Shown: positions 58,127-64,000 of the stretch, piece after piece
Numbering within the stretch: position 1 is the stretch's first letter
How the letters are laid out: each line of letters begins with the position of its first letter
From: an uncultured Flavobacteriales bacterium
GTDB taxonomy: Bacteria; Bacteroidota; Bacteroidia; Flavobacteriales; Crocinitomicaceae
Assembly: GCA_946480815.1 (NCBI GenBank)
Contig: CAMLLB010000006.1
Location: forward strand, 1 to 64,000
Direction of reading: 5' to 3'
Length of the DNA: 64,000 nt
Translations under genes and position numbers: made by a program
The notes under the pieces: model-generated
What the model was told of the DNA's origin: nothing
The model's database searches: none
The model's input: only the letters and a program-made list of their open reading frames with translations

Positions 58127-58900
58127 CTATTTCCTTTGAATCCGTGAATAGATTCTTTTTAAAGCTGCCGGATCCGGATACGAAATTAATACTGCGCGGT
58201 GCTTTCCGTGAAAAACGAACATACTTCCTGCTGCCACAGCTGAGGCACCATTTTCTACACCTTCACATAAATGTTCCAATGTTCCCGCCCCACCACTGAT
58301 TATAATCGGAATTTTGACACATTGACGGATCGTTTTCACCAAATCGAGGTCAAACCCCGTGCGCATTCCTTCCCTGTCAATGGAATGGATGAATAATTCA
58401 CCGACTCCCAATTGCTCCAATCTTTGAGCACAACTGATGGGATCCTGTTGAATCAACCTGGTTCCTGATCGGGTATACAAACAATATTCACCGGAAGCGT
58501 TTTTTTGAATATCCAATGAAACACAAATACTGGAGCTGCCGAATTCCGCAACTGCCTGTGTTACAAATGCAGGATTTTCAACCGCTTCTGTCCCAATGAT
58601 TACTTTTTCAATTCCAATCTGGATAATCCGACGAATATCTTCTATTGTTTTGATTCCACCTCCATATGACAAGGGCATAAAACATTCCCCGGCAATTTCT
58701 TCCAGCAAGCGAATAGGAATCGGTGTCCCCTTAACAGATGCGTCTAAATCCAAAAAGACCAATTCATCCACTTCCTTTTCATTAAAGATACGGATAGCAT
58801 TCAATGGATCTCCTATATACTTCGGGTTCTGGAATTGAACAGTTTTCACCAAAGCGCCGTTCTGAAGTAAAAGAACCGGAATACATCTTGGTAAGGCCAT
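58127..58900 (-). CDS. HisF2/WbuZ-type synthase subunit (glycan amidation)
   Basis: 257 residues with a TIM-barrel HisF fold. The histidine enzyme has CLD with catalytic Asp11 near the N-terminus; here the sequence is IPVLLLQNGALVKT, so residue 11 is Leu, the hallmark of HisF2 proteins of polysaccharide loci. The second acidic site (VSLDIQK, about 130) is retained. Such proteins work with a HisH-like glutaminase and an N-acetyl-sugar amidotransferase to make acetamidino groups on sugars. The HisH partner overlaps its start. No other histidine gene is present. Confidence 0.85.
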   Translation of the reverse strand: MALPRCIPVLLLQNGALVKTVQFQNPKYIGDPLNAIRIFNEKEVDELVFLDLDASVKGTPIPIRLLEEIAGECFMPLSYGGGIKTIEDIRRIIQIGIEKVIIGTEAVENPAFVTQAVAEFGSSSICVSLDIQKNASGEYCLYTRSGTRLIQQDPISCAQRLEQLGVGELFIHSIDREGMRTGFDLDLVKTIRQCVKIPIIISGGAGTLEHLCEGVENGASAVAAGSMFVFHGKHRAVLISYPDPAALKRIYSRIQRK

Positions 58901-59517
58901 TAGAAATTACTTACAAAATTGGTTAGTAGCTGCATTCCGTATTTGTGGCTTTTTTCAGGATGAAACTGGACACCCGCAATATGTCCTTTCTGAACTGATG
59001 CATCAAACGAATGGATGTAATTTGCTTCCAAAATAACTTCTTCCCGGTTGTTGCATTTTACATAGTAAGAATGGGCAAAATAGAACTTGGTTTCTTCATC
59101 AAATCCCTTCAAAAGCGGACTGTGATTTTCGGTAAATGAAACATACTCCCATCCCATATGCGGTACCGGAAACGACTGGTGATCATCCGGATCAAACTTT
59201 TTGCTTTCCTGCTCAATCCAGGATAATCCGGGTAAAGTTCCTTCTTCGCTTTTCAGTCCGAATAGCTGCATTCCCAAACAAATTCCAAGTATGGGGACCC
59301 GGTCTTTAAGGACCCGTTGATTCAGGACCGGAACAAGTTCCCGTTCATGCAGGTTGATCATTCCCTGGTCAAACGATCCTACTCCGGGAAGAACCAATTT
59401 TTTTGCTTGTGAAATTTCTTCTCTATCATTTGAAATACGTGCATCGAATCCGATAAATTGAAGCATGTTCTTTATCGAACCTAAATTCCCCAAACCATAA
59501 TCAACAATCACTATCAT
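58900..59517 (-). CDS. HisH-like glutamine amidotransferase (WbuY type)
   Basis: 205 residues, class I glutaminase. Catalytic Cys80 in GICLGMQLFG, His186 and Glu188 in VQFHPEKS, and the oxyanion strand PGVGSF (about 44-49). It should release ammonia from glutamine for the HisF2-like partner, with which it overlaps by one base (TAATG). In glycan clusters the pair supports amidation of an N-acetyl sugar through an amidotransferase (WbuX/PseA type); that protein is missing from this window. Start at 59517. Confidence 0.88.
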   Translation of the reverse strand: MIVIVDYGLGNLGSIKNMLQFIGFDARISNDREEISQAKKLVLPGVGSFDQGMINLHERELVPVLNQRVLKDRVPILGICLGMQLFGLKSEEGTLPGLSWIEQESKKFDPDDHQSFPVPHMGWEYVSFTENHSPLLKGFDEETKFYFAHSYYVKCNNREEVILEANYIHSFDASVQKGHIAGVQFHPEKSHKYGMQLLTNFVSNF

Positions 59518-59595
59518 ACCAGTTCAAAAGTTGAAAGTATTCATGTTCCAATGGATCAAACATTGATTTTTGAACCTTCCTATCAAATATACTCT

Positions 59596-60903
59596 TTATG
59601 CCTTATCTGCCTCCACCTTTTTGGTCATTCTTAAAAAGAGGACAATGATGATTACATAAACGACAGACAATAAGATCGAATTGAAACCCAGGATCCAATG
59701 AAAGGCATCAAACCCGGCATCGGTGAAATGAAATTTATCCAATACCTTCAACAGAACAGGAAGAACCCCGAAATTGAACAATTGAAAAAATGCAACAACC
59801 AATCCAAAACCAAACATTAATTTTTGTTTCGACAATACGAGCGACAAGGACGAAATCGGAGACACGATGAAATTCAACATCAGTGCTGGTGCGAGAATTT
59901 CTGCTATCCTTCCCGCCTCCGTCCATCGTTCACCAAAAACAAATCCGAACAACTCACTCCCGAAAAAGAAAAGCAGGGTAAAAGGAATAATTGACAGGTA
60001 GAACAAAGTTCTGAGTGTTTTTAAGGTCAGCGGATAAACGGATTGCTTTTGGTTAACCAATTCGGAGCTTTTATTGAAAAAAACCTGACCAAGTGATTGC
60101 CCGAACAAAGACAAGGGCAGTTTCAACATCAAATAGGCATAACTATAAGAACCGAAGGTCCCTTTGCCATAAAAAGCTACAATACATGTCGCCAATATCA
60201 GGTCAACCGCCAAATCCAATAAAACATGCGGAAGGTAAACGGCAGGATATGATTTGTAATTTTTTGCCAGTACCCGCATCCTTCTCAAATCAGCAGTTGA
60301 AGAATAACTTTTCTTATTTGACAAGAAGGTTTTTACGAAGGCAAAAATGGATAAAAATGATCCTAACAATGTTCCGAAGATCAAGCCGAACGGTCCCCAA
60401 TTGAATACTCCAAAAATCAAACGGAATCCGCTTACAGAAACAGAATTCACCATACGCTGAATGGAGATCTGTTTAAAGAGTTTCTTTCTTACGGACCAAT
60501 TGGTTCCCAGGTTAATCCAAACGCTCACATAAGCACTCAAAACCGAAACCAACAGGAAAATATAATTGGATAAGCTATACGGTTTCAGCATGAAATAAAT
60601 CATTCCTACAAGGAACACGGCTGTTAAAACGATCAGCGAAATCCGGAAGGATAAACGATACAGTGAAAATGCGTGGCTGTCCTGTTTTGCGACCGGCAAA
60701 GTTGCTTCATAACGTGCAGTTGCAATTGCTGCAATAAAGGCCACTAAACGGGTATATACTCCCAATTCGCCCATATCGGCAGTGGAATAGATTCGAGTCA
60801 GGATCGGATAAATGAGGTAAGCGATTAACTGGGCAATTGCAGTACCTGTCATTAAAGTAAGTACTGCTTTTACAAAGTCAGATCTGAGTGCTTTTATTTG
60901 CAT
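59596..60903 (-). CDS. Oligosaccharide flippase (Wzx-like, MOP superfamily)
   Basis: 435 residues with about 12 predicted membrane segments across the whole length, for example AVLTLMTGTAIAQLIAYLIYP, LVALIAAIATARYEATLPVA-like region and SIIPFTLLFFFGSELFGFVFG. The pattern matches polysaccharide biosynthesis proteins of the Wzx/RfbX type, which move lipid-linked repeat units across the inner membrane. Ends near the HisH gene with a gap of 78 nt and overlaps the epimerase stop by 10 nt. No Wzy polymerase was recognised in the window. Confidence 0.88.
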   Translation of the reverse strand: MQIKALRSDFVKAVLTLMTGTAIAQLIAYLIYPILTRIYSTADMGELGVYTRLVAFIAAIATARYEATLPVAKQDSHAFSLYRLSFRISLIVLTAVFLVGMIYFMLKPYSLSNYIFLLVSVLSAYVSVWINLGTNWSVRKKLFKQISIQRMVNSVSVSGFRLIFGVFNWGPFGLIFGTLLGSFLSIFAFVKTFLSNKKSYSSTADLRRMRVLAKNYKSYPAVYLPHVLLDLAVDLILATCIVAFYGKGTFGSYSYAYLMLKLPLSLFGQSLGQVFFNKSSELVNQKQSVYPLTLKTLRTLFYLSIIPFTLLFFFGSELFGFVFGERWTEAGRIAEILAPALMLNFIVSPISSLSLVLSKQKLMFGFGLVVAFFQLFNFGVLPVLLKVLDKFHFTDAGFDAFHWILGFNSILLSVVYVIIIVLFLRMTKKVEADKA

Positions 60904-61892
60904 TGCAATACATGACGAAGGTATTCATTGAGCCCTTCCTCAAAGGTATATACTGGTTTATAATCCAAATATTGCTCCATTTTAGCTGTAGAAGCCAGTG
61001 AATCTTTGATATCACCCTGTCTTGGCGGACCGTACACAACATTGCTTTTGGGAACAACACCCAACGCTTTCAATTCCTCCTGCATACTCTGAATCAGCTG
61101 ATTTAAAGTCAAACTTCTTCCACAAGCCACATTGTAAGCTTCACCGAAGGCCTGGTTGTTTTCTGAAGCCAAGGATAGTAAATTCGCATAAACTGCATTC
61201 TTCACATAGGTAAAGTCCCGTGAGTGTTCCCCATCTCCATTTACTACAATTTCCTCTCCACGAAGCATTTTATCTAAAAATTTCGGGATTACGGCAGCGT
61301 AAACACCATTAGGATCCTGACACGGGCCAAACACATTGAAATAGCGCAATCCAATTGTCTCCATTTCATACAATTGATGATAAACCTGAGCATAGTCCTC
61401 ATTCAGTTTCTTAGTAACTGCATAAGGCGACAGAAGTTTTCCTTCATCTCCTTCGTGTTTTGGAGAGATCAGGGAATCACCATAAACCGATGAGGAACTT
61501 GCATACACAAACCGTTTTACATTTGCCAATTTTGCCTCATGGAGAATGGTTAAAAACCCGGTTGCATTTACATGGTGGTTATTGAATGGAAATTCTATAG
61601 ATCGAGGAACAGACCCCAAAGCCGCCTGGTTGGAAATTGCATCTACTTCTTTCAACAAATTCCTGTAATCTTCCGGATTGCAAATATTTCCTTTAACAAA
61701 ACGGTAATTTTCGTAATGAGATAATCTATCAACATTTGATTGAAGGCCTGTTTCCAGGCTATCCAAAACAATAACAGAGGCGCCTATTTTCAATAGTGCC
61801 TCTGTCAAATTCGAACCAATGAAACCGGCACCCCCGGTTACCAGAATGGTTTTGTTTTTTAATTTTTGTTCAATCTCTGCGTATGTGCTCAC
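60894..61892 (-). CDS. UDP-sugar 4-epimerase (WbpP/Gne-like extended SDR)
   Basis: 332 residues using the GTG at 61892; the only in-frame candidates before an upstream stop are TTG at 61898 and this GTG, so the start is non-ATG. Rossmann motif TGGAGFIGSNLTEALL (about 18-33), the HQAALGSVPRSIE-type active site (NQAALGSVPRSIEFP), SSSVYGD, catalytic YAVTK, and GLRYFNVFGPCQDPNG. The long N-terminal extension and these motifs fit WbpP/Gne enzymes that epimerise UDP-GlcNAc/UDP-GalNAc. First gene of the glycan operon. Confidence 0.9.
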   Translation of the reverse strand: MSTYAEIEQKLKNKTILVTGGAGFIGSNLTEALLKIGASVIVLDSLETGLQSNVDRLSHYENYRFVKGNICNPEDYRNLLKEVDAISNQAALGSVPRSIEFPFNNHHVNATGFLTILHEAKLANVKRFVYASSSSVYGDSLISPKHEGDEGKLLSPYAVTKKLNEDYAQVYHQLYEMETIGLRYFNVFGPCQDPNGVYAAVIPKFLDKMLRGEEIVVNGDGEHSRDFTYVKNAVYANLLSLASENNQAFGEAYNVACGRSLTLNQLIQSMQEELKALGVVPKSNVVYGPPRQGDIKDSLASTAKMEQYLDYKPVYTFEEGLNEYLRHVLQCK

Positions 61893-61990
61893 AATCAAAT
61901 CACATTAAAATATTATCTAACTTCTTTTGCCGATATAACTCTTTATTGCACCAAGATCGCACTAACCAGTATCGAAAACGGTGTTTTCTC

Positions 61991-63526
61991 TTACTTCGCG
62001 TAGTTCACAGAGCGTTTTTCACGGATCACGGTTACTTTTACCTGACCGGGATAAGTCATCTCTGTTTGAATTTTTTGAGAAATTGCGAACGATAGTTCAT
62101 CTGCACGTAAATCGGTTACTTTTTCACTTTCAACCAATACGCGTAATTCTCTACCTGCCTGAATTGCATAAGCTGAATTTACCCCGTCGTAAGACAAAGC
62201 CAAATTCTCCAAATCTTTGATTCGCTTAATGTATGATTCAACAACTTCGCGGCGTGCACCTGGACGCGCACCTGAGATGGAGTCACAAATTTGTACGATC
62301 GGCGAGATCAACGATGTCATTTCAATTTCGTCGTGGTGTGCTCCGATCGCATTCAACACATCCGGTTTTTCACCGTATTTTTCTGCAAGCTTCATACCCA
62401 GAATCGCGTGAGGTAATTCCGGTTCTTCATCCGGAACTTTACCGATATCATGCAACAATCCGGCACGTTTCGCAACCTTCACATTTAATCCTAATTCAGC
62501 TGCCATGATCGCACAAAGATTTGCTACCTCACGACTGTGCTGTAACAAGTTTTGTCCGTAAGAAGAACGGTATTTCATACGCCCTACCATACGGATCAAT
62601 TCCGGATGCAATCCGTGAATTCCAAGGTCGATACATGTTCTTCTTCCTGTTTCAGCAATTTCTTCTTCCAAAGACTTTTTCGTTTTAGCAACCACTTCTT
62701 CAATTCGTGCCGGGTGAATACGTCCATCCGAAACCAACTGGTGCAAAGCCAAACGTGCAATCTCTCTCCTTACAGGATCGAAACACGATAAGATAATTGC
62801 TTCAGGTGTATCATCTACAATGATCTCCACTCCTGTTGCAGCTTCCAAAGCGCGGATATTTCGCCCTTCACGACCAATAATACGTCCTTTCACCTCATCC
62901 GAATCAATGTTGAAAACAGAGACGGCATTTTCAACCGCCTGCTCTGAAGCTACACGCTGAATCGTTTGAATCACGATCCGTTTTGCTTCACGGTTCGCAT
63001 TCAATTTTGCTTCTTCTGTAATTTCCTTGATATGTGCCATTGCAGAAGTACGTGCTTCATCTTTCAATGATTCCATCAACAGGTTTTTCGCTTCATCAAT
63101 CGACATTCCCGTGATCTTCGTTAGCTCGGCAACACGTTTTTGATGCATTTTGTCTAACTCCTGATGACGAATTTCATTTGCTTCCACTTTACTTGCCAGT
63201 TCTGCCTGCAAACGATCCGTATCTTTCTCTTTCCTGGATACCTCTTCGATTTTTTGAGTCAGTGATTTTTCTTTGCTTTTCACTCTGTCCTCTGTCGACT
63301 GCATGCGTCTTTCACGTTCTTTCACGTTTTCCTCGTGTTCTTCTTTCAATTTCAGAAAGCGTTCTTTCGCCTGAAGGATCTTGTCTTTTTTCATTGCCTC
63401 ACCTTCCAGCTCAGCTTCTTTCAAGATTTGTTCTTTTCGTTTCCTGAGCATTGTATTCTGGATAATGAAAGTAGCTACACCACCTCCTATCAACCCGATC
63501 AATGCTCCAATAATTACATTTACCAT
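61991..63526 (-). CDS. rny: Ribonuclease Y
   Basis: 511 residues from the ATG at 63526 ([15 protein letters not shown]); an earlier in-frame ATG adds eight residues. Endonuclease initiating mRNA decay. Order: N-terminal membrane helix (about 3-22), long coiled coil rich in Glu and Lys (about 30-190), KH domain [23 protein letters not shown] (about 205-230), and HD domain with [12 protein letters not shown], followed by [12 protein letters not shown] at the C-terminus. Divergent genes upstream; downstream lies the start of the glycan operon epimerase. Confidence 0.97.
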   Translation of the reverse strand: MVNVIIGALIGLIGGGVATFIIQNTMLRKRKEQILKEAELEGEAMKKDKILQAKERFLKLKEEHEENVKERERRMQSTEDRVKSKEKSLTQKIEEVSRKEKDTDRLQAELASKVEANEIRHQELDKMHQKRVAELTKITGMSIDEAKNLLMESLKDEARTSAMAHIKEITEEAKLNANREAKRIVIQTIQRVASEQAVENAVSVFNIDSDEVKGRIIGREGRNIRALEAATGVEIIVDDTPEAIILSCFDPVRREIARLALHQLVSDGRIHPARIEEVVAKTKKSLEEEIAETGRRTCIDLGIHGLHPELIRMVGRMKYRSSYGQNLLQHSREVANLCAIMAAELGLNVKVAKRAGLLHDIGKVPDEEPELPHAILGMKLAEKYGEKPDVLNAIGAHHDEIEMTSLISPIVQICDSISGARPGARREVVESYIKRIKDLENLALSYDGVNSAYAIQAGRELRVLVESEKVTDLRADELSFAISQKIQTEMTYPGQVKVTVIREKRSVNYAK

Positions 63527-63603
63527 AGTTCTTAAATAAAAAAATCCCACTGCTTACGGAGATGTTACGTAAACAAGTGAGAAAAAGACCTGCGTAAATG
63601 CAA

Positions 63604-63900
63604 TTAATTCAATGCATCCAAATCATCAGAAAGTGCTTTCAATGCAGCAGTTGCTTCTGAAAAATCAGCTTGGGGAGTACTACCTGCAGTTGCGGGTGAT
63701 TTTACTCCTCTGGTAGACAATTGTAAGGCGGTCATCGCCAACAAGTCTTGCATATCACGAACAGCAAAGTTATCCTGTAGTTGTTTGATTGCCTTATTGA
63801 TATCATCAGCAGCACGCTGTACCTTTTCAACTTCCGTTTCCTGGACAGTTAAAGGGTACGTTCGGCCGGCAACCACTACTTTTAAAGACACCTTACTCAT
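63604..63900 (-). CDS. zapA: Cell division protein ZapA
   Basis: 98 residues. ZapA bundles FtsZ filaments. N-terminal beta strands KVSLKVVVAGRTYPLTV (about 2-18), then helix QRAADDINKAIKQLQ and a coiled-coil C-terminus. Composition and small size fit ZapA of Bacteroidota. It overlaps the stop of the preceding gene by 8 nt (ATGAGTAA), so they form one unit. Confidence 0.9.
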   Translation of the reverse strand: MSKVSLKVVVAGRTYPLTVQETEVEKVQRAADDINKAIKQLQDNFAVRDMQDLLAMTALQLSTRGVKSPATAGSTPQADFSEATAALKALSDDLDALN

Positions 63901-64000
63901 TCGCTATTTTTAATTGTTGAATGCAGAAATCAATCTCTTTCACAAGTACATCAATTTCAATCCCATTGGTTGAAACAGGCTGTACCTGAACTTGTTCACG
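63893..64000 (-). CDS. C-terminal end of the gene before zapA (partial)
   Basis: Only the last 36 codons are in the window, ending ...IDFCIQQLKIANE and a stop at 63893-63895. In Bacteroidota a small, mostly coiled-coil protein gene commonly precedes zapA; the charged helical tail here agrees. Overlap with the zapA start indicates coupling. Function unknown. Confidence 0.75.
   Translation of the reverse strand, partial: REQVQVQPVSTNGIEIDVLVKEIDFCIQQLKIANE

Noticed and set aside
58127..59517. HisF/HisH as histidine biosynthesis genes
   Set aside because: HisF-like residue 11 is Leu instead of the catalytic Asp and the pair lies in a glycan operon with no other his gene.
1..64000. tRNA, rRNA, CRISPR arrays, insertion sequences
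   Set aside because: None recognised on either strand; the repeats seen are short intergenic palindromes without direct-repeat/spacer structure or transposase genes.

Overview
This window is chromosomal DNA from a member of the Bacteroidota, most likely order Flavobacteriales. Crocinitomicaceae or Fluviicola-like is a guess from overall flavour, not a placement. Supporting signs are: promoters of the Bacteroidota type (TTG, about 20 nt, TAnnTTTG); A-rich leaders in place of Shine-Dalgarno sites in front of most genes; a type IX secretion C-terminal sorting domain; many lipoproteins ending in SCKK or SCRK; FtsL, MraY and FtsI proteins of the long Bacteroidetes kind; and intergenic palindromes typical of the group. 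No rRNA, tRNA, CRISPR array, insertion sequence or prophage was recognised.

Layout. 1-9.1 kb: lipA (cut by the window edge), an OsmC protein overlapping rlmB, two tandem RDD membrane proteins, an SDR next to an AraC regulator, a DUF885 lipoprotein, a DUF6265/YCII protein and a TonB-C protein. 9.1-16.6 kb: a J-domain/KTSC protein, a DEAD-box helicase, a HAD hydrolase with a small membrane protein, upp, and an ABC exporter coupled to a signal-less substrate-binding-fold protein. 16.7-20.1 kb: a run of small secreted or lipoprotein genes of unknown role. 20.2-25.8 kb: a GT22-like glycosyltransferase, ahcY, a methyltransferase divergent from a TetR regulator with a clear operator, and a phosphodiesterase-like lipoprotein. 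25.8-46.4 kb: yqeY and the division and cell-wall (dcw) cluster, read on the minus strand as mraZ-rsmH-ftsL-ftsI-murE-mraY-murD-orphan-ftsW-murG-murC-ftsQ. A plus-strand TPR histidine kinase and LuxR regulator then interrupt it before ftsA-ftsZ. 46.5-52.5 kb: DUF1353, a candidate 300-nt structured RNA, a TruC-like pseudouridine synthase, engB, small lipoproteins, an alkyltransferase-like protein, a miniature type IX cargo and a frameshifted DUF486 gene. 52.6-61.9 kb: a ten-gene surface-glycan operon. 61.9-64 kb: rny, zapA and the end of the gene before zapA.

How the genes work together. The dcw block makes UDP-MurNAc-pentapeptide (MurC, D, E), lipid I and II (MraY, MurG) and the septal synthase (FtsW, FtsI, FtsL, FtsQ), with FtsA and FtsZ in a separate unit and ZapA elsewhere in the window. 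The MurE motif predicts meso-diaminopimelate peptidoglycan. The glycan operon has a 4-epimerase, flippase, HisH/HisF2-type amidation pair, 2-epimerase, PIG-L deacetylase, LpxD-like acyltransferase, GT2, PLP aminotransferase and the initiating phosphoglycosyltransferase. That suggests a modified amino sugar on a lipid-linked surface glycan.

The points I would look at first are the promoter-to-terminator RNA candidate at 47.1-47.4 kb, the TetR operator covering both promoter elements of its divergent target, MraZ-box-like repeats at both ends of the mraZ upstream region, the orphan gene inside the dcw operon, the deacetylase/acyltransferase pair, and several families of palindromic intergenic elements. 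All homology statements come from reading the sequences and from memory of the families; no database search was run.
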